This document shows positions 51,401 to 61,610 of a DNA stretch of 64,000 nucleotides, piece by piece (position 1 is the first letter of the stretch; the number at the start of each line of letters is the position of its first letter). The stretch is taken from assembly GCA_001599815.1 (NCBI GenBank), contig BCIA01000003.1, forward strand, positions 4,836,001 to 4,900,000. Direction: 5' to 3'. The position numbers and the translations under genes are program-made. The notes under the pieces were generated by a model. It searched no databases and was not told the origin of the DNA. It saw only the letters and a list, made by a program, of their open reading frames with translations. The stretch comes from Furcasterigmium furcatum (Eukaryota > Ascomycota > Sordariomycetes > Glomerellales > Plectosphaerellaceae).

Positions 51401-52192
51401 GAGAAAATGAGCGTCCAGAGCCTGTTTGTGGCAGCCTGGAAGATGGCGCTTTCAGTGTCCGTTCTCAGATCGGCGGTCTTGAAGCCTTCAACAAGGTTGT
51501 ACGACCAGTCAATCACGTCTCGCAGAGAGAGGCCGTATTCGTCCTTGATGAGATTGTTTGCGAAGTAACGAAGGATGATGCTGGCTTCAGCTTCGCTGAT
51601 TTTGCCATGAAACGAGCTCGACCGCAGATCATAAGAACTGGGCTGCCTCTTCGTTGCTTGCGAGTGTTGCGAAGTGGTATGGCACCATAAGGGTTTGCGT
51701 TGCCGCAGTCCGAGGCCTTCTAACAAATAAGCAGATATACAAGGCTCGCAAATGACCATCGGGGCATACTAGTACTTTGAGCACCTTGACCACTTGTTGG
51801 TCGGCTGCCTAATGGGAGGTGGCGCCTTGTCTCCTTGGTGACCCTCCCAGGTTTGAGCGGCTGACCTTTCCAGAAAACCACGTCCTTCTCGCCACTCCGT
51901 CGGCCAACAACGGTACCGATATGCTGCCATGTAGCCCGGTCGAGGTTTTTGTCGAAGCGCCACTTCGTCTTGCATCTATACTCGAGTTGCGCAGAGCTGG
52001 CCAACGTCAGAAATGATGAGGTGGCCAATCACGAGAACTAGCAAGAGCTCACCTGACAGAAAACCCCCTCTCCTCAAGCTCCTTGCGAACCTGCTCCAAG
52101 GTCCGCTGTTCGTGTATGTACCTGGTGAGAATGAATCCTCGATGTTCCTCCCACTGCTGGTCGCTGTGTCGCTTGCTCCGCGATCTGGGCAT
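48496..52192 (-). CDS. Clr5-domain ankyrin-repeat protein
   Basis: Three exons, 52192-52053, 51996-51785 and 51719-48496, give 1191 aa; phases agree, but the second intron is less certain. Exons 1-2 encode an N-terminal Clr5 domain: MPRSRSKRHSDQQWEEHRGF, ILTRYIHEQRTLEQVRKELE, then AQLEYRCKTKWRFDKNLDRA. This is a helix-turn-helix-like module common at the start of fungal ankyrin proteins. The long third exon has ankyrin repeats, clear ones at about residues 370-405 (RGFSALQVAAEFGEVELLKQ) and 915-1030 (LNPLQAAASKGNLDMTEFLL; TALSLAIAKGHVDVAKLLLD). One ambiguous base at 48613 affects one residue. Function unknown. Confidence 0.85.
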
Positions 52193-52847
52193 GGTGGGCC
52201 GCCGAATTGGTCAAGGTAGAATCTGGGATGTTGGCAGTGACGAGAAGTCTGCCGGTACTGATGGGATTGCAGCCCTTCTTATTCCCTCCCGTTTCACAGC
52301 CTGATTCTTTCTGTAGGCTCGGCCGTCCAGAATCTGAAACTGAAGGGCGTGCCGAGACTAGCCAGCGGCCGCATCATCTGTAACATCATTGGATGAGACC
52401 TGAATCTGAAATGGAAAGGCGGCCCTACAGGGTTAGTTGCGTGCACGGTGGTCAACGTGGCGGTGCAGACAGATGATGAGTGGGGGTGAGCCTCAGGTGG
52501 GTGTTTACCAGAATCTCAAATGGTGCATCTATGAGGCTGGCCAGAAGCACTCCAGAATCCGAAAGTCACTGACAGAGGTGATGCCTGAAGTTCTCCAAAA
52601 TCCGAATCGACGCGCCCGTCAGCTAGACGCCTAGATCCTGCCAGGTTACCCATCGCGGCGCATACCGGGCGCACTGCCTCGCCAGGGCCGCATCACACTT
52701 CGCGTACCGCAGCCGGTCGCTTGATACTTAATCATGTTTCAACGTCGCTCCCGAGCATCTCAGACCGCCTGCTTCTGCGTGGAAATCGACGACGTTTCTC
52801 GCTAAGCAGTATCCGACTTCAATGGAAGACTTCAACCTCGTCTAAAC
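52193..52847. other. Divergent intergenic region between Clr5-ankyrin and small membrane protein
   Basis: About 655 bp between two divergent starts. No coding frame was recognised. It would have to serve as a promoter for both if the small gene is real. Confidence 0.5.
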
Positions 52848-53208
52848 ATGATGCTCACGGTCGAGGTTATTATTGGCATCGTTGCCGTCGTTCTAGGCGT
52901 TCCCACTACGGTGGCTGTATTATTGAAATGTCTTCGCCGAAACAAACGAGGTGCGTTCCTTGAGGGTCAAGATATTGCGTGAAGAACCAGTCTAAGATCC
53001 GAATACAGCATCCCCAGCCAATCCAAGTTGCTGTTGTGTTCAGGGTCGGGAATATCAGTGGACGCATAGATTCCCCAGTGTGCTCGTCCTCGTCCAGATC
53101 AACGGCCCCAACTCAACAAGCGGAAGGTGGGCGGAGGATACCAGGGCGGCGGCCATGCCTACAGAGCAACTCATTTCAGGCTCGGCACACTCCGAAAGAT
53201 TCGTGTAG
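52848..53208 (+). CDS. Possible small single-pass membrane protein, 97 aa
   Basis: Proposed exons are 52848-52950 and 53018-53208, with donor GAG|GTGCGT and acceptor CCCAG|CC, joined in phase. Residues 1-29 form a near-perfect membrane helix (LTVEVIIGIVAVVLGVPTTV then AVLLKC), followed by a stop-transfer patch LRRNKR. This arrangement is known in short fungal proteins of unknown function. The remaining 60 residues are polar with four cysteines near the junction (SCCC). Reading straight through the donor would give a 45-residue peptide ending at the stop after GQDIA. It was missed by simple frame length because exon 1 is short. Confidence 0.4.
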
Positions 53209-53503
53209 CGTCGATACCGCACATCTTCGTGTGGAGGACATAGAGATCTCAGCCAAGGCGACGTACCGGACTGGATTGACCTTCGAAGGGTCAGATCCAC
53301 AGTAAGAGCAGAAGGTCCCACGACTCATATAGCTCTCTTCCCCCCATACTGACAAAGAGAAACGACTTTGGCTATCATTCCTCCAGTGGAACTCATCATC
53401 ATGGAAGCTCAATTCGACTGATCTATAACTGGGTAGTAGAGTCCAAAGATAGAAAAGAAACCACCACAATCTGGCGTATCTCGAGACACCTAAACACCAA
53501 AGC

Positions 53504-55273
53504 TCAAAACAGCTCGTCCTCGCCCATACCCCTTGCCACACTCCAGCTCTCCATCCCCTCAATCTCAATATCAAATCTCAACACCCCCTCCCCCTCGCTC
53601 CTCCTCACGACGTTGCTAACTTTCCTCGCGAACCAAGCCTTCACCTCCTCAAACGTGTCCTCCCGTCCCGGCAGCACCCGCTTGAAAAACTGCTCGGGAC
53701 CAGGCACCGAGAGCGTGAACATCAACCCGCTCAGCGCAAAGTCCGCCCCCAGCAGCGGCGGCTCCGCCCGCAACTCTGCGAGGGACATGCTGTCGAAATC
53801 CCGGCTTAGGGTCCAACTTATGACGCGCTTGATGGGCGTCCGGGAGCGGATGATGAGGAGGTTGTACTCGCCGTTCCAGTTGCGAGGGGATGTTGGCATC
53901 GGAGACTTCGAATTGCTCGCCGAGTCGGATGAGTTGGCTGCTGCCTGGCGCGGCTGATTTTCTTGTAGATTCTCAGAAGTCTCCGTGGCTCTACCGGTTG
54001 TCTGTGGTTCTGGCTGCGCGGCGGGAAGCATGGGGGCCAGGGGTGCCTGACCAGGCGGGGATTGAATGGGCGAGAAAACCGCGGCGGTGTTCGATGATTC
54101 TCTGTCAGTCCTTCGTGAAACTCCATCTAGAGACTCTGTCGGCTGGTTCGCGAGAGAATTCGTACTCTGGGACGGCGTCGACGGTTCCGGCGCACCCTCG
54201 CGTATCGGCCTCGGCTCCCTCTGAGATCTTCGTTGGGGCGTAGGACCGTCAGGCAGAACCCCGAACCCCGCCCCAGAGTTGTTTCTTCGAACTGCGGGTG
54301 ATGTGTAACTATTGAGCCTTTGCTGTTTTCTGCGTTGTCCCTCTTCTGCTGACATCCCCGACGATGGAATTGCTCTCTTCGAACCCAGTGGCTGGACTGG
54401 CTGGGCTGGGTTAGCGAAGGGGAACCTGCAACTCGGCATGCCGTAAAACTTACCTTCTGAGTAGTTAACCCGATTCCCCGGGGAGGACTGTCGGGCACAT
54501 CGTAGTCTCCTGATGCTCTTACCGCCCGTTGCCCCTGCTCGGACGTGCCAGCCTCCGGTATCCCATCGGGAGACAAAGCCTGGAAGAGCAATGGCATTAG
54601 TCCTGGGCATTGTGCACATGCAATCTGTGGAGTACTTACACGCATCACGGCACTCACCGACCTGGCAATCTCGTTGTCGATATGAGCCCTACAAAAGTGT
54701 CAAAGAGGCAGTCCCGAAAGAGATTTGACGTGCTCAACTCACTCTTCTGAGGTATAACCCTCCCTCCGAGGTACATCCCCATTGTCGTTATCCATGGCAG
54801 GCTGGACTTCGGGTTCGCGATCCGTCTCCGAGCCCTCTGCCTCTTCTTCCTCTTCCTGTTCCTCTCCTCGCGGCTGCTTCCAGCGCTTCCGGTTTTGGCT
54901 TATTCTGTAGAACAGCTTAATGAGAAGGTTGAGAATCCTAAAAAGAAACCAAGTCAGCCACCCACCGTGGTCGTTTGTCGTGGAGAACTCACTCCGTTCG
55001 CCCGAATAATGCCGTCTTGGATTCGGGTCCCCAATACTTCGAAGCGCGTTCTTCGGTGTCCAGAAACCTTCGCGCGACCGTCCTGAGGATGGTTTTGTCG
55101 TCAAGCGATTTCCACTTGAGTTTGTCAAGGCGAGGGCGATCGTCTTCAGGCTGGGACTCCCTGAAGACGGCCCAGTACTTCCTGGCGTCTTTCCTGAACT
55201 CTGCGGAAAGCTTCGTCTGCTCTGAATGTCCCAGTAGCTTTTGCAGTGCTTGGACTTTTGGTACTTTAGCCAT
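53504..55273 (-). CDS. Unrecognised fungal protein, 515 aa
   Basis: Five exons, 55273-54993, 54937-54743, 54688-54640, 54579-54454 and 54400-53504; all phases agree. The N-terminal region is helical and charged (LGHSEQTKLSAEFRKDARKY; KYWAVFRESQ), suggestive of a conserved folded module of about 95 residues. A short hydrophobic segment (ILNLLIKLFYRI) and an acidic run (EEQEEEEEAEG) follow, then a Ser/Pro/Gln-rich disordered linker (residues about 220-400). The C-terminal 110 residues look folded (YNLLIIRSRTPIKRVISWTL; EEVKAWFARKVSNVV). No family is recognised. The bipartite layout resembles a regulator or scaffold, but I assign no function. Confidence 0.7.
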
Positions 55274-55852
55274 GAGGGTTGACGGGGAGGGAGGTAAGGG
55301 ATCTCATGAGTGATTGCCAGATTGCCAGGAACCAACAGCGCAGTTGTGAGCGCGTGCGACCGTCGACGGCCGTCCATTTATACCTAATCCTGGCAGATCA
55401 ACATCAGATGAAAGTTCGTCCAGGAAGGGCGGCCCGCGGCCGTTGCATGAACGACGAGGCTGACCTGCCTGGAGCTGATGAGTGGGTGGTGGGATACCCC
55501 CCTCAGCCCCTGAATTGCCTCTTTCGGACCAACGAACATGGCCGGAGGCAGCCCGACCACCAGGCTGCCACGTCACATGCAACAAAAGTCACACGTCATT
55601 GGGACGTTCGTCTCATCTCGTCGACCTGAAGAACGTTCTGGTCATTGCAAGGAGTTCGCGGATGCAATCTTGGACATGCCAGGTTTGGGGGTCAGACATC
55701 ACGGTCGGCAAGCTGCTCACGCCGAAAACACCAGCATTCGAACCGATTCTGTATTCACCACTACGACTCGACTAGCACGAACCAAACGACAACCAAAATT
55801 CCCTCTCGGACATGAATGACCGTCTCGCAGCATTTCCCACTAAGTGCTCTGC
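55274..55852. other. Intergenic region upstream of the unrecognised gene
   Basis: About 580 bp between two minus-strand genes. No gene was seen. Confidence 0.5.
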
Positions 55853-56992
55853 TCAGCTGCACACAATCGGCTGCGAGCACTTGCTCTCTAGCACGAACCG
55901 GTCATATGCTGGGTAAATGGGCGCAAAGGCAGAGCTGATCGCGTCCTGGTACCCGGCGTTGAAGAGGGAATTGTTACACGCGTAGCAGTGCGTGACGACG
56001 ACCGGGCCGAGCTGCACGCTCCAGCCGAACGTTCCCTGGAGGAAGCCCGTGTCCTGGTCGACGGCGACGAAGCTCCCGATCTGGGGGAGGCGGAGGCGGT
56101 CGTCGTCGGTGGCGTTGGGGTTGAGCCCCGTCGAGTGGCCGAACCAGTTGTGAGGGCCGGTCAGGGATCCGAGGTTTCGGAGGGACGAGATGAACTCGGG
56201 GTAGAGGTCCAGAGTGTCGTTGGTCATCTGGCAGGTCCAGGTGAGCGTGGAGTTGAGTCCGTTCGGGATCGGGCTGCCGTCGCAGTAGCCGTTCTCTGCG
56301 CTGATGGTTGCGATGAGGCTCTCGATGTTTCCTATCCAGGTGACCGGTCGAGGGCTGAGTTGCGCGGAGACCTTGAGAGTACGGAGGGTGCCCTCTGGAG
56401 GCTCTGCTGGGGCCGGGGGACTCGGCTCCGGAGAAGGGGCGGGCGGCAGTTCGGAAGAGGGCGGGGCAGGCGGAGGAGGGCCCTGATCTCCGGTGGCCCA
56501 GGGGGTTGGGCCGTCTTCTCGGTAATTGCAGATGAAGGCGGTGACACAGATTGTCTCGGTGTTGGACACGGCCGTGCTGATGGGCCGGTCGCGGTAGGTA
56601 TAGCACCAGAGGTTGGTGCCGTCGTCTCTAGGACTGTATGCCCGGCCAGCCCTCAGTGGCTCAAGGGTGCCATCATCGATCCAGACTGACCATAGGTCGC
56701 CGTTGGGCATCATCGCGCTGGCTCCCTGGTAGTTCCAAGGGTACTTGCCGTCGCCGTACGGAAGCTCGACGACTTGGTTCGGGGGGGCAGGGCTCGTCTC
56801 CTCTGGCGAGGACCAGATGGCGCCCTCATACCAGTTCATCTGGCGGGAGGTTGACCAGGTCAGATTCTCGGGGTTGTCGCCGATGCCGCAGTCAGCAAGA
56901 ATGAGGTTCTGCTGCAGGAATTCCTGGCCAGCGACGACACGGGCCAGTGCTGAGGCCACGGCCGTGACCTTGAGAATGGAAAACGAGGGCAT
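55853..56992 (-). CDS. Secreted orphan protein with a Pro-rich linker, 379 aa
   Basis: A single exon. A signal peptide is likely (MPSFSILKVTAVASALARVV-AG, cleaved near residue 22). The N-terminal domain (about 25-165) has paired cysteines (ADCGIG, LWCYTY, ICVTAFIC). A Pro/Ser/Glu linker (about 170-205, PPPPAPPSSELPPAPSPEP) joins a C-terminal domain with further cysteines (GYCDGSP, TWTCQM, THCYACNN and SKCSQPIVCS). Several N-glycosylation sequons are present. The two-domain cysteine-stabilised layout suggests an extracellular or cell-wall protein or effector candidate. No known domain was recognised. Confidence 0.78.
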   Translation of the reverse strand: MPSFSILKVTAVASALARVVAGQEFLQQNLILADCGIGDNPENLTWSTSRQMNWYEGAIWSSPEETSPAPPNQVVELPYGDGKYPWNYQGASAMMPNGDLWSVWIDDGTLEPLRAGRAYSPRDDGTNLWCYTYRDRPISTAVSNTETICVTAFICNYREDGPTPWATGDQGPPPPAPPSSELPPAPSPEPSPPAPAEPPEGTLRTLKVSAQLSPRPVTWIGNIESLIATISAENGYCDGSPIPNGLNSTLTWTCQMTNDTLDLYPEFISSLRNLGSLTGPHNWFGHSTGLNPNATDDDRLRLPQIGSFVAVDQDTGFLQGTFGWSVQLGPVVVTHCYACNNSLFNAGYQDAISSAFAPIYPAYDRFVLESKCSQPIVCS

Positions 56993-57780
56993 ATTCGAAG
57001 AACGAATGACAAGTGGGAGGGAATGGAGTGTGAGGTGGTATATCGTAGGATTGCGACAGAAGAGGACAGACCGAAGGTGAGGTCTCAGATATCAGGGCGG
57101 AACACGTTGGTTTATGAAGATGGAAGACTCCTGCCGAGCTTCGAGCAACAATGCCTTGGCTTCGGAGTGATCAAGTGCGAGGTGCAACAAGTCGGGATGA
57201 TCAGTTGCACTTGCACTTGCCACGTCATTCTCAGCAGACAACGCTCCGAGAGCAAGTTGGGTCGAAGGAGAGTTGAAGTAATAATGTGGTCTGGCAGGCA
57301 AGATGCTGACTCGAGGCCTCGTGGGATAGGATTCGGACCTTCCGAGCCGTTCCCGCCTCGGTAGGAATCCAAGGGGTCACCGAGCTCGGGGTTGGTGATA
57401 CGTACCAGCGGGATTCAGGGGCTTGTGCCGTCTTCATCCGTTGTTTGCACACACATCGAGACGGGAATGACGAAGCTCTCGGGAACAACAGCACTCGACC
57501 GGGAACTGAGATAGCACAAGGCAGACTGGGTGCCTCAGCAGGGACATTAACCATATCGATCAACCGAGGTACATCATGATGGACTGCCTGCTCTTGGATC
57601 AAGTCAGGGGAAATAGCCGGCTGTGAGAATATGGCCCTCCTCCCATACATGTATCCAAGAGGAATTGCCACCAATGTATCTGAATTTCGATCATCTGAAG
57701 GCATATTACGACCTCAGGGCTACAAACTATTTATATTGCTTTGGCATCGTGAAGAAAGACCAAGAAAGGGATTGTCAGCT
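56993..57780. other. Intergenic region before the deaminase-like gene's 3' end
   Basis: About 790 bp: promoter of the secreted orphan (minus) and the 3' flank of the deaminase-like gene (minus). Frames at 57231-57704 have no recognisable content. Confidence 0.5.
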
Positions 57781-59275
57781 TCAAATTCCCTCCTCATCAA
57801 ACCTCAGAGAAACCCCCTCATCCTCATCCTCGTCCTCACTCTCCTCACTGTCCTCCTCATCAAAACTGCTAGTATCATACCCATCCTCCTCCTGCGTGAT
57901 CATCGTGAGCGAATCAGGATGATTCTCGCTCGATATCCTCGCCTCCTCGATCTGCTGCAGCGCCACCTCGCGAATGTCCCTGATCACCTTGTTAAAGAAC
58001 TCCAGCTTCGGCCTGAAAACCATGCCCCCCTCGCCGTCCGGCTGCAGCGGCGGCGCCCAGTTGACGTACAGTTTCTGGTGGCTGTCCGGCCGGACGAACC
58101 GGCCAGGGTGGTGCTCGAAGTACGCCTTGCACGCCAGACACGCCGGCTTGCTGCATGCGATGTAGCGGTCTCCCCAGGCGAACTTGAGGCCGGTGCGCGC
58201 GCAGTGCTCCAGCATCTGGACCTCCGCGTGTACGCACGGCTTGATGCCGCCGTGGAACTTGTCCCGGATGTTGGCCTCGAGGTTCGCCGAGGCGTCCAGG
58301 GTCTTGAGCGTCCCGAGCATCTCCTCGAACTGGGGGGCGTTGGCGGGGAGCATCCTCTTGAGAATGCCTTCGAGGCAGGTCTGCGAGTCCGCCGGGGGGA
58401 CGGAGGCGGGGACGGAGGCGGTAATGGCGGCAACCTCGTAACTGTCGAGGACGTGGGACTCCCTCAGCCGGCTCGCGTCCTCGAGCAGTTCCTTGGAAAC
58501 TCGGATGTACGCCGCCAGACGGCCGACGAAGTGCTTGACGGCGCGGAACTTCTTGGCCATGTCCCCAACGTTCGTCCCGTCCCCAGGGTCCCGGCCCAGC
58601 ATCTCGAGTATCTTGATCTCCTCGTCGTGACGGGAGTCGTACGCCAAGACGCAGACGTCGTACGAGCTTGTGCGCTCGCTGAAGTCGAACCTCTGTAGCC
58701 AAGACGCCACGTCTTTCGGGTTACCTGTGTTACCTGTCAGTCGAAGGATGCCGGAAGATTGGGGCTGAGCGGGGAGAATTACGAGACGTCGACTGCCACA
58801 GGGATTCGTTGGACTCGAGGTGACTCCTGCACGCCCTGGAGAAGTTGCGGAGGCGGTCCCGGTAGTTGCTGACTCTGTTCTTGGCAAAGTCGACGCATTC
58901 CTGTGTGATCCTCGTCTCGAGGATGGCGACCTGTGCCTCGTCCGCCTCGATGCTTGTTGCGAGAAGCTTCAACACGTCCGACACGAACTTGATGGTGGCC
59001 TCGGCCACGCCTTCATTGGCAGAGAGCCAGAACCGGAAGCACTCGTCGCTGTCCTCAATGACGATGGACGTGGTACTGACCCCGCCCTTCATGTGGTCGC
59101 ATATGAAGGCCAGGTTGCGCTGGAAACGCCGTCGTGTCGCTACCAGGCTCGTCGATTCGTGTCTTGTCACCGTGTGAGGGCCATGGCTTGGCCTGAGCAA
59201 GAAGGCAAGGCAAAGAGCCTCCCAGAGCCGGTAGAGCGGCTTGTCGCTGCTTCTTCGCCTCGCAAAATCAGCCAT
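57781..59275 (-). CDS. OTT_1508-like deaminase-fold protein, 481 aa
   Basis: Exons 59275-58783 and 58733-57781. The acceptor is doubled (CAG|GTAACACAG|G), so a three-residue difference is possible. The N-terminal 320 residues are helical with no recognised motif. The C-terminal part carries the zinc-deaminase site: CVHAEVQMLEH with His333 and Glu335, and RYIACSKPACLACKAYFE with Cys363 and Cys366, exactly the HAE...PxCxxC arrangement. This matches the fungal-expanded OTT_1508-like deaminase family, related to polymorphic-toxin and nucleic-acid deaminases. The tail is very acidic (EEDSEESEDEDEDEG). The substrate is unknown; nucleic-acid editing or defence is inference. Confidence 0.82.
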
Positions 59276-59882
59276 GCTTGAGGATATCTGGGCTCTGAGT
59301 CCCGAACAGGAGGCGGCACATCAGCCTGCGATGGTCTCGGGGGCCTCCCTTAAATGCTCTCAAGATGCCGACGCCAATACAACCGTTTGGACAAATCCCA
59401 TTCTAGTGATGTGCCTCCCGCATGAATACACTTCTGGGCGATTCTTCGGGTCTCTTATTGGGCCAACGGGCATGATAGGTGATGGGTTGGGACCTATCAT
59501 GGGGCAATGCATCACACCAAGACGGTCAGAGACCTGTACGTTGACGCGAGAGCAGCAAGTGAGGCTTCGAATGAAATCTTCGTCAATTGAGAATATGACG
59601 AATATTCTGGATTGCACAGAGAAGAAGAGGAGAAGGACTGAATCATCCAGGGGTGCCCTGGGATGGGAGAAAGGGGGCTGGATGTGCACCTGGCAACACC
59701 TGGATGGTCGTCTGACTTGCACGTCATGAGCTCGAAATAAATCCGACATCCCACCACAAGTCACACCAACATTCGTTCCACAACACATCCTCGCACGACA
59801 AGCTGTCAAAAGGCCCGGCTCCCCTCGACTCGACGTCCCCTACCTCAGCCGGCCGGACACCACCCCCCAGGTCGAGTCCATC
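59276..59882. other. Divergent intergenic region between the deaminase-like gene and a membrane protein
   Basis: About 600 bp between divergent starts. It contains the promoters of both, and I recognise no other feature. Confidence 0.5.
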
Positions 59883-60500
59883 ATGTTCCCGCGTCGCGCA
59901 ATCGCATCCTGGACGCGGCCCGTCCTCCGCCACACCAAGCAGCAGAACCACGGCAGCGCCCCCCGCCGCGCCCAGAACACCTCCAGCACCCCCAACGACC
60001 GCGTCTCCCGCATCATCGACCGCCTCCCGCGCCGCGTCCAACCCTACGCCTCCTCCCTCCGCAAAGCCCCCGTCTCCCACGTCGTCGCCTTCCTCATCCT
60101 CCACGAGATCACCGCCATCGTGCCCCTCCTCGCCTTCTTCTCTCTCTTCCACTACACGGCGTACACCCCCACAAACCTCGTCACGCATGTCGCGGGCCTG
60201 TGGGGCGGCGACCTCGCGGAGACGTCCGCCAAGTTCGCGAGATACTTTACGAGGAAGGGCTGGTTCGGCTTCGGGCAGGACGAGCCGGACGGGCAGCAGG
60301 ATGCGATCCCACAGACCAGGGGCGAGCCAGACGAGTCCTCGCCGCGGTACGACGCGCAGTACAAGATAGTCACGGAGGTGGCGATCGCGTGGCTCATCAC
60401 GAAGGGCCTGCTGCCCGCCCGGATCGTCCTGAGTGTCTGGGCGACGCCGTGGTTCGCGGGCGCCATGGTACGGGCGCGTAGCATTTTCAGCAGGAGATAA
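59883..60500 (+). CDS. Predicted mitochondrial membrane protein, 205 aa
   Basis: A single exon. The first 60 residues are rich in Arg, Ser and Ala without acids (MFPRRAIASWTRPVLRHTKQ), a good mitochondrial presequence. The first membrane segment is HVVAFLILHEITAIVPLLAFFSLFH (about 65-90), with the HEITA...PL motif of DUF1279/FAM210-like and fungal Mrx-type mitochondrial proteins. A second helix, TEVAIAWLITKGLLPARIVLSVWATPW, is at about 165-190. Together they suggest a two-pass inner-membrane protein. The likely role is in mitochondrial organisation or translation, inferred from the family. Family identity is likely but not certain. Confidence 0.75.
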   Translation: MFPRRAIASWTRPVLRHTKQQNHGSAPRRAQNTSSTPNDRVSRIIDRLPRRVQPYASSLRKAPVSHVVAFLILHEITAIVPLLAFFSLFHYTAYTPTNLVTHVAGLWGGDLAETSAKFARYFTRKGWFGFGQDEPDGQQDAIPQTRGEPDESSPRYDAQYKIVTEVAIAWLITKGLLPARIVLSVWATPWFAGAMVRARSIFSRR

Positions 60501-60698
60501 TAAATCACGGCACACGGCATCACGTAGAATAGACCTGGTGGTGGCAGCGTGCTTTTACGTGCTGATAGTTTCTCGGGTTGTGTCTATCTCATCGCGTCGC
60601 GGCGTATGTAACGCGAACGGCGAGCTATTTTTCTTCCACACCGGCAACTTTTAGGTCCGCGACGTGCGTCACGGGAGAGGCATTGCGTCGAGGCGCAT

Positions 60699-61610
60699 TT
60701 AAGCCTTCTCGTAGATCCAGTCGAACTGGGCGGACTTCCACTGGACCAGGTCGCCGTCCTTGAACCAGAGGGCGATCTCCTTCTTGGCGTTCTCGACGGA
60801 GTCGGAGCCGTGGCAGACGTTGCGGCCGACGTCGATGGCGTAGTCGCCACGGATGGTGCCGGGGGAGGAGGCGAGGGGGTTGGTGGCGCCGAGGATGGCT
60901 GGGGGGAGGGAGGTTTGATTAGCAGGTGCCGCGAGAGGGGGCGGGAGGATCGGTGTGCTACGTACCACGGCCGGTCTTGACGGCATCACGGCCCTCCCAG
61001 ACCATGGCGCAGATGGGGCCGGAGGACATGTCTGTGGAGGTGGTCAGCTGAGGTCAAGGCAGAGGTTCTTGGTCCAGGAGGGTTGACGTACAGGAGATCA
61101 GGCCGGGGAAGAAAGCCTTCTCCTTGAGGTCCTCGTCTAGAGGCGGTGAGCATGGCTGGCGAGATGTGAGTCGGGCTGGGAGCTGAACGAACAGTGGGTC
61201 TCGAGGTGCTCCTTGCCAGGAGTGACGAGCTTGATGGCAGCAAGCTTGAAGCTGTGAGACGAGTATTGTTAGAATTCTGACGGCGATCGAGCCCCAATGG
61301 CAGGAATGGTTGGGCAGAAGGGGACCTACCCACGGCTCTCGAAGCGAGAGATGATGGGGCCGATGAGGCCACGCTGGGCAGGGGTCAGTCCTTGTCGAAT
61401 GTGTCGAGGGCGGTCACTGTGTAATGTCGTACCTGGACGCCATCAGGCTTGATGGCGATGAAGCTATTCCCAGTCAGTTTGCCATGTTTGGTGATACGGT
61501 GTGCCCCTCATGATCGGGCATTTTTGGTTGGCGGGGTAATTTTTTTCTCTTGAGGAGCAGGGCAGGGGATTGGGAGGGAGGAGAGCTTACGTCTGCTCGG
61601 TGGAAGACAT
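60699..61610 (-). CDS. NDK1: Nucleoside diphosphate kinase
   Basis: Seven exons, 61610-61591, 61463-61433, 61373-61330, 61251-61193, 61136-61092, 61031-60966 and 60898-60699, give 154 aa, the standard length. Motifs are TFIAIKPDGVQRGLIG, GLISYMSSGP and RNVCHGSDS, where His118 is the phosphate-accepting histidine. The enzyme equalises NTP pools by ping-pong transfer. One donor is the unusual GTTCGT at 61192. The frame is open upstream of this ATG to at least 61931, and an alternative Met at 61853 would add 81 residues that include a membrane helix (listed separately). Confidence 0.96.
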
